Positions 10,752-22,163 of a DNA stretch of 64,000 nucleotides are shown piece by piece. A program made the position numbers and the translations under genes. The notes under the pieces were generated by a model. It was not told where the DNA came from. It worked only from the letters and a program-made list of their open reading frames with translations, and did no database searches. The number at the start of each line of letters is the position of its first letter. The first letter of the stretch is position 1. Where the stretch lies: positions 434,001 through 498,000 of the forward strand of contig JAPFFF010000056.1 in the NCBI GenBank assembly GCA_039105265.1, read 5' to 3'. The DNA is from Tritrichomonas musculus. Taxonomy: Eukaryota > Parabasalia > Tritrichomonadida > Tritrichomonadidae.

Positions 10752-12452
10752 CCCAGGCTCTTTTTGCGATTTTTGGATATTATTTACATCCTTACAGAAA
10801 ATAATTATCATAAAGGATGTTTTTCAGTAATTTATAGTCTTGCTAAACTAGGATTTAAATGGTCATTGACCACTTTTTAGCATAAAATCTTTTTGAAAGA
10901 AACAAAAGCAGTTTTTTTGATTGGATTTGGCCATTTTTGATTATATTACCTGCTAATAAAAAAATTATTTTTGAATACATTATGAAAGCATAATATTTCA
11001 ATTTTTTACCATTTTGTGATAAACATATTTGTGCCAATAATTTTATGAGTAAAAATGAATCTGCCATTAATTTCCAAAATGATTCTTTAAAATTGTATTT
11101 ATAGTTTTCCCAAACAAAAACTATATAAATATAGATACCAAATGAATATATTTTTTCATATCAAAATATTAATCTATTTTGTATTTCAAAATTTGAAATC
11201 CCAAATAAATGACCCACATTTATTAATTATAAAATAACTCAATACCCGAAAACAAATATGATGCACTTATATTATGTTACAAAAACATATTTTTAAATCC
11301 ATTTTAAATGAAATGAAATAACAAATAAAAATCCAATTTCTAATTACTGATTCCATTGCTTAAGTTGATAATTAAAAATGGCTAGTATATGGAATAAAAG
11401 TGTTTCTATATTATATAATCTCAAAGCAATGAACGAACTTTTCACATTTATTCTATATTATATTTAAATTTAGAAAAAATATGATGAACAATAAATACGT
11501 ATAAGCTGAAATAATAAAATATAATTTATTATTTTAAAATAAAATATTAATAAAAGGTAATATTATTAAAATAAACATCATATTTATTTTAAGCAGTTTC
11601 GAGCATATTATTAAATTTATCAATCAAAAGGAATCATTGATGGTGATTGATTAAATCACATTTTTAAAAATTTATTGATTTAATTTTTGAGTTACACCGT
11701 ACAATTTCATTGAATTTTTTTCAATAATTATAAATAAACGATTACATATGAAAGTTTAAAAAAAATTCTCAAACTTGGCATTTTTCTTTATATTTTAATT
11801 AAAAATGAGAAAAATCAGTAAAAGCATTGAATAAATAATATATAATAGAAAAAGCTGATCATTTGAGAAGAAATCAAGAATTGAGATAAAAATTATGTCA
11901 TTATTAAGAATGATTATTTTACTATACAATATCATTTTATACAAAGGGATGTTTTATTAAATCAAAATTTTCATAATCAGGACATTATTTTTAATAATAA
12001 TGTTTAATAATATTGACGTGCTTGACGGTAGATATTTGATTTTATGCTTTTTTGAAAATTATTTAATTTTCAATACAAATAATTTGTAAAAGTAATACAC
12101 CTTGCCAAAGGTAGCTTTCCAATAAATATTAAATTTTAAATAATAATAAAGTTTATGAATTTTTTTTTTTTGAATAAACAAAACTCAATAAATCTTTTTT
12201 TGAAATAATGGAGAAACAAAAATTACATGCGTTTGTTTTGTTCATCTCTTACAACTATAATTTTTTATAAATTAAAAATATTTTTAATTTTACCAATTTT
12301 TAAGAATTTTTTTAATAATTTTTTTGAACTGAATTTTTCGTTCTAAACAAACAGATACTCATAAAATCATTGATTTCTAATCCAAAATTATTTAGCACAC
12401 TTTTTTTTTTTTGTGACATTTTATTTCAAAAGAGAATTCATATTTTATATAA

Positions 12453-12791
12453 AGTTGTTAAAAGACAATGACAGATTGACAACCGTAAGACAACCTGAAG
12501 TCCATTGCCCGTAAACAGAGTTTGACAATCAAAAATAACGATGATTTTTTTCTGAAAAAGTTGTATGTAAAACTTTTACCTCTTAATTTTTGAAAAATAT
12601 GGTTTTACAAAAAAAAAAAAAAAGAAAATAATTGATATTTTCAATTATATTCTCAATATATTATTAAAATAGAGTATAAAAGAATATTTACTTAATATAT
12701 CATTTCTTCTAGTATAAAAAATTCGCAATAAATTTATTTTATTTTTTGAATAGCTATTTTTGGGCAATATGACATTGCCTTTTAACAACTA
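12453..12791. mobile_element. MITE-like element with about 25-bp inverted repeats
   Basis: The left end AGTTGTTAAAAGACAATGAC and the right end, read on the minus strand as AGTTGTTAAAAGGCAATGTC, differ at two of 20 positions. The element is about 340 bp with no ORF. The interior is slightly richer in GC at the left end. A target duplication could not be fixed. Confidence 0.55.
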
Positions 12792-13965
12792 TAATTTTAT
12801 ATGAAATTTCCATAATTATCTATAAATGTAAAAAATCAAAGATTGAATACAAAAAAATAACAAATAACCGTTATTATTCAATTTCATATGGTTATTCTGA
12901 AATTAAGATAAAAATAAAAAAAAAGAAATGTAGCCGTTTTTTTTATCAATTTTACATATTTTGGGATTTTTTACTATTCGTTCTATATTTGCTATAATTT
13001 TCATAATTCGAGTCAAGTATAAAAGTTTTATAATCTTTTGAATTAGTTTTTGAGAATTTGAAAATTAACCAGACGGTTACCTTATAAAAATAAAATAACA
13101 AAATGGTCATCTACATCACACACCTAGATCAAAATTAATATCAATAAATTGAAATTCTTAAATGGATATATATATATATTTTACTAGTTGTAATTATCTC
13201 AACATAACAAACCAATTGCTAAAAATCTGGTTTGAGATCAAGAAAATTAGTTTAGGATATCTATCACTAAATTTAAATTAATATTTTTTTTTAATTGTTT
13301 TGAAAAAAATTTCAAAAAAAAGGCAATTTAACAATTATTCATATTTATATGTATAGGTTAATTATCATAAATAAAATCTATGTACTGTAGAAATTATTTT
13401 TTGAATATGACCGTTTTTTAATTTTGATTTAAAATAATTCAACTTTTCAAAAATTTATTATTTGAATATTATTTAATAATCTGACTCTAAAAATAGGTTT
13501 TATTTTCATCTTATTTAAATATTATCAGATTATTATTTTTATATTAATTTCATAAAGAGATAAAAAGAATAAAAATGCATAATTAATTCGTATTTACAAT
13601 TATTACACGTAGAAATATTATAAATAGAATAAAAAATATTTTCTATAAATATTTTCAACTTTTCATAGATAATTATTTTTTGAATACTATACAAAAGTAA
13701 TTATCATTGAAATTTAAATAGGACCATTGGTATAATCTAACTTTTGACACAGATCAATATGGTCTCACTCAACTTTTCAATTAGAGTTGACAAAATGAAA
13801 ATAACACTTTATTTTCTCCTCATTACAATCAAACAATATTGTTTATAAAATTAATAATTCCATAAAATATATTTTATTTTTTGAATTGGTTATTTCCGCT
13901 TTCAAAAAAATGCTTTTTGAAAAAATAAGAATTATCCAATTCAATTTAACTATTGTGATCTAAGA

Positions 13966-14859
13966 ATGAATCAACCCAATGGAAACCAAATCACTCCAAC
14001 TGTAATTTCTAATGATGGCTTAAATGGACGAAATATAATAAATTCTCAGAATACATCTTGTCGGAAAATCTCAAAAAGGTCCAAATTTTCAAAAGATGAT
14101 GATGAAACATTAAGGCAATTGGTTGCAAAGTTTGGTACTAAATCTTGGTCAAAAGTAGCAAGTGAATTTAAAGGGAGAAATGCACGCCAATGCCGTGACA
14201 GATGGAATCATTATCTAACCCCTGAAGCAGATCTTTCAGAATGGACAAAAGAAGATGATTTATTATTGATTTCAAATTATACAGCTATTGGTAGACATTG
14301 GACATTTCTATCGGAATGCTTTCCAGGAAGAACAAGTGTTAATGTTAGAAATCGATGTGTTAAATTAGTTAAACAATTAGATAAAATTCATGAAGATGAA
14401 TGCATAGATTTATCAATTCGTCACAACTCCTCTTCTCCATATAACAGTATTCTCAATAATTATCAAACAAACCAAAAAATCCAAAATATGGTTTTTCCAA
14501 GTTCTTGCACAACTCCTAATTCGACATTTATTAATAATTCAAATTTTGATCCTAACATTAATGTTAATCCTAACTCAAAGCAGCATTCTTATCCTATTTA
14601 TCAAAATAATTATTCACAAATAAATGTTGAACAGCAAAGCCAATTGAAATCGCAAAATAAAAATGTAAATTTACCTAAAATAAATCTTGTCCCTTCATTT
14701 AAACAGGAAAAATTCAACATTAATATGCAATCTGATCTAAACAGTTTTAAGGAATTTCAAAAGAAAACTCTAAATCAATCAAAAGTAATTTTGCCTCCCT
14801 GCAATAGTATTCCATTTTCACATTATCATCCAAATCCAGATTTTTTTTCAAATTTTTGA
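13966..14859 (+). CDS. Myb-like (two-repeat) DNA-binding transcription factor
   Basis: 297 aa. Two tandem Myb/SANT repeats lie at residues about 38-84 (FSKDDDETL...WSKVA...RQCRDRW) and 90-138 (EWTKEDDLLL...HWTFLS...SVNVRNR), followed by an Asn/Gln/Ser-rich, probably disordered C-terminal half. This matches the large trichomonad family of small R2R3-type Myb factors that bind promoter elements in the nucleus. The target is unknown. A TCAATTT initiator-like sequence lies about 23 nt before the ATG. The stop is TGA. Confidence 0.92.
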   Translation: MNQPNGNQITPTVISNDGLNGRNIINSQNTSCRKISKRSKFSKDDDETLRQLVAKFGTKSWSKVASEFKGRNARQCRDRWNHYLTPEADLSEWTKEDDLLLISNYTAIGRHWTFLSECFPGRTSVNVRNRCVKLVKQLDKIHEDECIDLSIRHNSSSPYNSILNNYQTNQKIQNMVFPSSCTTPNSTFINNSNFDPNINVNPNSKQHSYPIYQNNYSQINVEQQSQLKSQNKNVNLPKINLVPSFKQEKFNINMQSDLNSFKEFQKKTLNQSKVILPPCNSIPFSHYHPNPDFFSNF

Positions 14860-17800
14860 GAAATTTAACTTTTTTTATTCTTTATTAACATATATGCGAA
14901 TAATTTTAATTAGTTTATTTAAATATTTTTTCAGTATTATCAATACAAGATTTTTTTTTCCTTCTTCACCCTTTTAATTATTGATATGGCATATCATTTT
15001 ACAGTGATATACGCTCCAAATGTAATAATTAGTTTTTATATAATATTAAATATAAAAAATCTCAATTCTTTTTTTCTTAAATATTATTTAAGTAATCTAT
15101 ACCAATATTAACATGAAATATTTTAAGGTGGCTGAATTATTATTCAATCAAATCATTTTTTTTCTTTCCAACTTTTTATTTTGAAAAAGTTATATAATTC
15201 AGAATAAAATTATATTGAAAGTCATATGATTTTTGTGAAAGTATAGAAATTTAAAAGTATTCAAAGATTTTCCAAGATTTTTAATTTTTTTCCACCTATT
15301 TCTTAGGGAATCCTTTTCATATTTAAATCAATAATAGCAATTTCTTGCTTTTTTAATAATTCAAGTTTTTATATTTGTTGTTTTCTTCTATGGTTTGCTA
15401 TTGATATTAATAAAAATAAATAAATTCAAATGATGACTAATCTTTATCATTTTCTCTGGTTAAAGTATTTTTCGCATCTTGATCTGTTCAAATAATTTAA
15501 TCTTACAAAATATTAGAGATAAAAAAAATTATATACATATATTTAATTAAGTTTTTTCTAAAAGATTGAGATATATTTGCATAATCTAATGGATTTCTTT
15601 TATTTTTTTTAAAAAAAGAAGAGAAATTTTTTTTGTTTTACATATTGATAAAGCATTTATTTTTTTATATGATAATTTATTAATTATTATAAAAAAATAC
15701 TCATATATACTTCTTTTATCTTGCGATTTATCATCAATACTAATACCTTTTAAGAGACATTTTGAATAAAATTTTCCAAAATTTTTCCTTTCTCAAAATT
15801 GATGAATAATTTCATATTGACAACCAATACTATTCTTTAATTTATTGTTCATTGAGAGTACCTTTTAATTTGTTTTAGCTGAAAAATGATTAATAATAAT
15901 TATTTCAAGATATTTATAAATAACTAATTTATCATTAAAAAATCATTTTAAATTGTAATAGCTAAATGAACAATTGCTTAGATGAAGAGCCATTTTTGGT
16001 CAATGTTAATATAATTTTATTTTATTTTTTCCATGCAAAATAACATTCCAAAAGTTTTATTTGAAATTGATTTTCTAAATCAATTCAATTTTCATTCAAA
16101 GGTATTCAAAATAAAAAACCCAAAAATTCTATTACCATAGAAAATTCATAAGGTCATCCATTTTAGAAAATATCAGAATTGAATTTTTCTAATCATGCCA
16201 ATCTACTTAATGAGCTTATACTAAGTTTTCTTTCTTTTCTTTCTATTTTTCAATTGTAAAAAAATTTTTCATTTGTTATAATCAATTGTTATTTTTGTGT
16301 TAGACTAGCCATTTTTTCCTAGGCTTAATGATTTAACCAATATAAATATTATTTTTTATTTTGAAAAATTTGGTTTTTTACCAATGATAATATCTTTTTT
16401 TTGATTTTGGTGATAAAGGCAATAAAAAAAAAAAAAAAAAACAATAAAGCTTTTAAACTCTACACATACTTTATTAACCTGGTAGATTGCAATTCTTAAT
16501 AAAGGAATATAGCAAAAATATTCAAATATAAATTTTATTTTTCTCAATCAAAAAGTCAAGAGAAATACAAAAGTTTATTTAGATTTTGTGAATATCAAAT
16601 ATGACATTCACAAAATATTTATATCTTTGTATTCCTTTTTTATCAGCATTTTATTTGATAAAAAAGTGATTACTAGGCCTTCATTTTTAGACCTTTGGAC
16701 ATTGATATTTTTTGGTATATTAGATCAGCTAAATATACATTGAAATATTATCATAAAATTTTTAAAATTTTTTCATAAAATAAAAGGGTAACGTAGCTTC
16801 AAAATAACGTATTTTTTGTTTTTATATTTTTATTATATATCGTTAAAAAGCAAACAATTTAGCATTATGATTATTATTATGCTTTTTATATTATAATTTA
16901 ACTTTAAAAAAATAATAAAAATATAATAAAAACAACATTTTTAGAAATCCATTATTATTCCATATTTTTGCATGCCAAAATTAAAATGCTTTAAAACAGA
17001 TGTATTTAAAGTAATATCGAATATTATTCATTGATCTTGAATGATGTGAATAAAATAATGTTTTTTTCATGAGTTCAAAGCAGAATTCATGTAAATTATA
17101 AAAAAAATTTATATTTTATATGTATACAAAGAAATATTTAACCAAATAAAGCCAATAATAAAAATGTTATGAATATGATAAATTATGTAAATGGTGTTTA
17201 AAATGTCTTAATGATTGCCCTGCAACTTTATTTCATGTTGAAAAATGATTCAAGTTTTTTCATTGGATTTTCAAGTATACATAAATATTTTGTATATTGA
17301 AATTTAATATTTGTATAAGATATATAAATTAAAAAAATATCTTCAATAAGCTCATAAATTTCAAAGAAATTCTACAACAAAAAAAATTCATTGTTAATAC
17401 AAATTATTGGTAATTATTTATAATTGATAACATTCAAAATTTGATAAGTTTTTTCTCAAATTTTTTTTTCTGATAAATCTAATAAAAATATTGAGAGTTT
17501 TTTATATATTAAATTTAATCATCTAAATATAAACATCTTTCAAAAAAAAATAAAATATTTTAAAAAATTTGAATAATATAATCAGAATTACTAGCAAATT
17601 CTATAAAGCAAATAGAATTTTAAGATATTTTTAATTTGATATCTTAATTTATATAATGATTTACAGATGAAAATTAATTGGATGCGATCATTTTATATGC
17701 AAATTTGTATTAGATGGAACAAATTAACTGTTTCAATTTGTTTTAATATATGTTTGTACAAATGATGGTGTTATCATTTAAAATATTCAATTTATGCTAT

Positions 17801-19239
17801 TAAATTTTTTTTTTTTCATTCATAAATTTAATTTGCAAAAAAGATATTCTGCTAAAAATAAGTCATTTTTTGTTTAATAATAGATAGATATTTCCAAGGC
17901 TTTACTTCATGATATTGACATTTTATATAAAATGATAACTAATTTTTGGCTGCTTTTTACTATTTTCATTTATTTTACTTTAAATTTTTAATTTTAATAT
18001 TTATAAATGAAATAATACGTTTAAAAAGCATATATTTTTTCAAAATATTTTTATTTATAAGTTTATAAGAAATCTGAAAAAATTTTCAATAGTTTCAAAC
18101 AATTTTTTAAAAGGGGTCGACTCTCTCAAATTTTTTTTGATTGAAAAATAATAATATCTTAAAAATTTGATATTTATTTTAATTAATAAATTTTTATATC
18201 AATATTAAATAAAATTCGGATTCATTTATTATATCATAAAAATTAAATAATTCATTATTTATTCCAAAAATCATTAAAAATTGTGTTTTTATTATGCTAC
18301 TTTAGGTATTTTCTTAAATGATTTACTATTCACATTATTTATATGTAGCTTAGAAATATAATAATAATTTTTAATAAAATATATTATTGATATTCAAGAA
18401 ATTATTATTTTTTCTAAATAAAAATTTTGAATTTAAAATTGAATTAAATGCTAGTTTTTGAAAAAATCATTTTGATAACATCAGAATTTTGAAAATATAA
18501 TATTTTTATTAACAAATGCTTATTTTTTAATAATATATCAGTATTATCCTCATATTAATGATAATATATTTTCTATATATATTATAAATCACATTTATAT
18601 TATTATAAAATATATTTTTACATTTTAACACAGTTTATTTGTATACCACAATTGAGAATTAATTATAATAACGTATTAATTCAATTATATTTTTCTTAAA
18701 TAATATTATCTTATATGATATTCAATTAATTAATTTTTAATTAATTTAAAATATGTAAATAAAATTATGAAAAAAGAATATATGATATGAAGGTTAAAAA
18801 ATATTTATATATTTGGATATTTACAAATTCCCAAAATCCCTTTGAATAGTGGAAATTAGATAAGAACTCAAAAATATTTTCCCCTTTCAAAAGTTAAACT
18901 TTTTCTGTTTTTATTTTTTTTAGTGAAATATCTCTATTTTGGGTAATAGAATCGGCTTCATATTTAAAATTGCATCATGTTATTGATAATGCTAATATTA
19001 TTTATTATTAATTTTTTATAATTTTAGAATATGATAACCGCCAAAAGTCGAACCCTTTTAATTTTTTTAAAAAAAATATTATGTCCATATTTTTGTATAG
19101 AAATAATTTAAAAATAGCTCATATATACTTTGAATATTTCTTTATATATATATATATATATATATATAGTTGCGTCACCTATAAAAAGAAAAGATTTTAC
19201 TAATACAGATAGTTCAGAAAAAGATTACTTATTTTTTTT

Positions 19240-19325
19240 CAGAAGTCACGGGAATCGAACCTGTGATCCCAAAAAAATCTAGTCCAAGATTAATAATAAT
19301 TAACACAGTTGATCGAAAAGCTCTC
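19240..19325 (-). pseudogene. tRNA-Ser-like relic
   Basis: On the minus strand a T-arm (CAGG TTCGATT CCCG) and acceptor 3' strand (GACTTCT, then G) are preceded by a 5-bp stem AATCT/AGATT around a TGGACT loop that could carry GGA (Ser). The matching acceptor 5' strand is missing, one T-stem pair is A-C and the D-arm is poor. It is best read as a decayed tRNA or tRNA-derived sequence. Confidence 0.4.
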
Positions 19326-19446
19326 AAAAAAAAAGTAAAAGTTATTAAAAAGTTTGTTTTTTATTAACTTTTTCTTAGACCAAAAATTATTTACACATTA
19401 TTGGACTTGTATAATCCCGTTATTTTGTGCTGCTGCAATTGGTGCT

Positions 19447-19472
19447 AAAAACAACCTTATGTAACCTTCTTT
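19447..19472 (+). repeat. Direct repeat, copy 1
   Basis: AAAACAACCTTATGTAACCT followed by TCTTT; the same sequence recurs at 19975, 528 bp downstream. Confidence 0.7.
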
Positions 19473-19553
19473 TAGTATATTAATTTGTTAAATGAAAATG
19501 TAAGGATATGTACCAGATATAAAAAATGAAATATAATTACGACTTCTGCATTA

Positions 19554-19664
19554 TAAATATTTAAGGTGATCATAAATACCGCCAACGTCAACAGCGGCAT
19601 CACATTGATCGATTACATAGGGATCTATTGTTCGAATGTTGGAAACATTTTTGAATTCATCTGT
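19554..19664 (-). pseudogene. MYG1-family exonuclease relic (about 36 codons)
   Basis: On the minus strand the frame gives TDEFKN, then IRTIDP, then CDAAVDVGGIYDH before a stop. MYG1 proteins have this order: TDEFK, then RTRDP, then CDIVVDVGGxYDP with YDHHQ soon after. A stop precedes the fragment and no further MYG1 sequence is recognisable nearby, so this is a gene fragment. GC content is locally higher than in the flanks, as expected for former coding DNA. Confidence 0.5.
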
Positions 19665-19974
19665 TTAAAAAAAGATTTTTATATTCAATTTAATTATCAT
19701 TATATCCCAAATTTCTTTAATTCAATAATAATTAATATTTCATTATAATATCATTATATAATTTATTATTTTATTTTTTGAAAAATAAACACTTTAACTA
19801 TTTTAAGAGTAGATACATACCTAATTAACTCTTTAAAAAATATTGAAATAAATTTTCAAAGAAACAAAATTTTCTTTATCAAAAATTCAATAAATTTTCA
19901 AAAATCTTTTTTACATTAAACCGTAAATATTTAGCCTTGATCGTTTTCCTCAGAAAGGTCCCCCTTAATGTAAA

Positions 19975-20000
19975 AAACAACCTTATGTAACCTTCTTTAA
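19975..20000 (+). repeat. Direct repeat, copy 2
   Basis: Second copy of the 25-bp sequence at 19447. The two copies bracket the MYG1-like relic. Confidence 0.7.
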
Positions 20001-20507
20001 AGAAATAAATTATTTGAAATTCATATAAAATCATATGAATTAGTTTAATATGATTTTCGAGCCATATGATTTCTCCTAAATTTAGATATTCATTGATGAA
20101 GATCTCCGCATATAGGTCTTTTTATTAATAATAGCAAAACTGGAAAATACGCTAATCAAATGAACAAAACTACTTATTCCTCTTAATTTTCTGCAATTGA
20201 GAATAAGTTTGGTTAATTAAAAGCATTTAAAAGCAAGCATTCGTTGGTCATTCATTGATTATAACATATTTTATACCGAAAAACGATATATTGATCACAT
20301 TTAATATAAAAACTAGTAAAAAATCTTTAAAATCCAATTATTTTTTATATTTTTATACTCAGATGAATTTGGAGAAAATCACATTTTTTCATCTTTTGAA
20401 GGATTATTTACCTTAAGAAAAGGGTAAATAAATTTTTAAGCATTTCAATCTACTTAAATAAAAAAAGCAAAATAATACTTTTAAATTTTTATATAACTAA
20501 AAATAAT

Positions 20508-20924
20508 TTAATCATCATCAAAATCATCATCGTCTTCAGCATCATCAATATGGCTGGATGTACTCGCATTTAGGTATGAATTTTCTAATTTGATTTCTTT
20601 GGTGGCTGCTTCTGCTCTTAGATATTTTTGGACTTTAATTTGATTTCCTTTTATTTTATCTCCATTCATTTTAGATATTGCATTTTCTGCTTCTTTCTCA
20701 TGACTGAATTCAATAAAAGCTATATTTGTTTGTTCTTTTTTCTTGTTTTCATCAATATGGCATAAAACTATATCTCCAAATGGTTTAAATATTTCCATTA
20801 ATTCTTTTTGCTCAACAGATTGATCCAAATTAGATATAAATATAGCATTTTCTTCATTCATTGGTGAATGAAATCCATCATCAATATGAACTTCAGATTT
20901 GAAGAGTCCTAGGATTCTTTGCAT
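20508..20924 (-). CDS. Single-RRM RNA-binding protein
   Basis: 138 aa. One RNA recognition motif spans about residues 25-105, with RNP2 IFISNL (28-33) and RNP1 NIAFIEFS (67-74). The last 12 residues are nearly all Asp. It probably binds RNA in splicing, translation or RNA transport, but the partner cannot be told from sequence. The initiator TCATTTTT lies about 19 nt before the ATG, and the TAA stop overlaps TAAA. Confidence 0.9.
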   Translation of the reverse strand: MQRILGLFKSEVHIDDGFHSPMNEENAIFISNLDQSVEQKELMEIFKPFGDIVLCHIDENKKKEQTNIAFIEFSHEKEAENAISKMNGDKIKGNQIKVQKYLRAEAATKEIKLENSYLNASTSSHIDDAEDDDDFDDD

Positions 20925-20937
20925 TATGATTATAAAA

Positions 20938-20945
20938 AAAAATGA
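20938..20945 (-). promoter_or_regulatory. Initiator of the RRM gene
   Basis: TCATTTTT on the minus strand, +1 A about 19 nt before the ATG. Confidence 0.45.
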
Positions 20946-21409
20946 TATTTGAAAATCATTATAATTTTATGCTTATTGAAATTTCAACGATATTCAATTT
21001 TTTTGAAATAATTAAATTTATAAATTTTTTAAAAAATTTATTTTTAGAATAATAATAGAACAATAAACCTATTTTAATGAAAATCATTATATGAAAAAAT
21101 TGAAGATAATTATAAAAAGCTTTCAAAAATAATATTTCATTTGACTATTCTAATAATCCATATTTGTATTAATTTAGCAGCCTAATGCTGATTAAAAGAA
21201 AAATCTTTTTTTTCAAAGCATTTTTTTTTATCTCTTTAAAAAAGTGAAATTTTGATTGAAAGATAATAAAATTTGTGAAAAATAAAAAAAAAATGATTGT
21301 TTCAGTGATTCAAATTTTCAATTTTTATTTCAAAATTTCAAAATCATAAAAGACATCAAATCATTCATTCATCTATGATAAAAAAATGATTTTCAAAAAG
21401 TCCTAATGC

Positions 21410-21659
21410 CTTAAGGTACAAATCCAGTACGTTATTTTTTGAACAGGAGAACGTTTATTATTTGAATAGTTGCATGTCTCTGAAAAAGTTTAAATTGACT
21501 AGGTTTGTTTTTGACACTTATTTTACAATTTAAATAAATATTATGACATGTTATATGAAATGGATGAAAATAATCGTTTTTTATTTAACATGTCATTTTA
21601 TTCTTTGAGAATGTCAAAAAAAATTGCGGTTACTAAACGTACTGTATTTGTACCTTAAG
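21410..21659. mobile_element. 250-bp MITE with 24-bp TIRs ending in TTAAGGTAC
   Basis: Left end CTTAAGGTACAAATCCAGTA plus CGTT (21410-21433); the right end on the minus strand reads the same 24 bases with one mismatch (21636-21659). If TTAA (21411-21414 and 21655-21658) is the duplicated target, the element proper starts with GGTACAAAT at both ends. There is no ORF. Confidence 0.75.
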
Positions 21660-22047
21660 TAGGTTTTGTGTTAAATATCAGATACGTATTGTCATATGCT
21701 TATCATCCAGATGCGCCAAAGAATAAAAAAAATAATTAATAATTCTTTTATATATTTGAAAAATACGCATTCACAATCTAATTTATCGTATCAACTTAAA
21801 CAAAAATTCAATGTTGCTGCCTTATTTTTTTGATTTTAACAATATTTCTATTGAGAAAAATGATTATAATTAAAAAAAGTTCAATTACTTAGTGTTTCAT
21901 TATATAATGCAAACTGTTTTAAACGATTAAGCTTTTGGTAAATTGGCAATGCCTAATGATAATAATTTAATACTACTTTAGTTTGATTTTTTTCTGCTAT
22001 TTTAAAAAATATTTAACTAATTCTAAAAATAGTTTGAATTACAAGAA

Positions 22048-22119
22048 GTCTCAGTATTATAACGGTTAGAATAGATCCTTCACACGGATCAGGTAGCGGT
22101 TCGATTCCGCTCTGGGACA
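22048..22119 (+). tRNA. tRNA-Val(CAC)
   Basis: The acceptor stem GTCTCAG/CTGGGAC has 7 pairs including one T-G. The anticodon stem GATCC/GGATC encloses loop TTCACAC with anticodon CAC at 22081-22083. The T-arm AGCGG-TTCGATT-CCGCT is perfect, the discriminator is A, and a T run (Pol III terminator) follows immediately. The D-arm pairs poorly in the standard register, although TATT/AATA immediately inside the acceptor stem can pair. Confidence 0.85.
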
Positions 22120-22125
22120 TTTTTT
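22120..22125 (+). terminator. Pol III terminator of tRNA-Val
   Basis: A run of six T directly after the discriminator base. Confidence 0.6.
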
Positions 22126-22163
22126 ATCATCATTATAAAAAAGATTTTTTTTATTTGAAATTT

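Larger units (their letters stand above)
7577..13965. other. 6.4-kb gene-free AT-rich region with repeat-derived elements
   Basis: No ORF here looks like a gene; the short ones are low-complexity AT artefacts. It contains a GC-richer patch at about 7690-7845, a solo terminal-repeat copy at 8104-8245 and two inverted-repeat elements (10371-10751 and 12453-12791). Confidence 0.6.
14860..20507. other. 5.6-kb gene-poor AT-rich region with relics
   Basis: No intact gene. Contents: poly(A) near 16424-16441, a (TA)n microsatellite near 19143-19168, a tRNA-Ser-like relic, a MYG1-like coding relic and a 25-bp direct repeat at 19447 and 19975. Confidence 0.6.
20925..22047. other. Intergenic region containing a MITE
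   Basis: AT-rich DNA without genes. It holds the TIR element at 21410-21659. Confidence 0.6.

Noticed and set aside
10855-11067. 70-codon minus-strand ORF in the empty region
   Set aside because: Lys/Leu/Ile-rich AT-type translation, no initiator and no neighbours; most likely chance.
18105-19055. Inverted AAAAGGGxTCGACT words 950 bp apart
   Set aside because: Only about 14-16 bp match and nothing supports an element between them; kept as a weak note.
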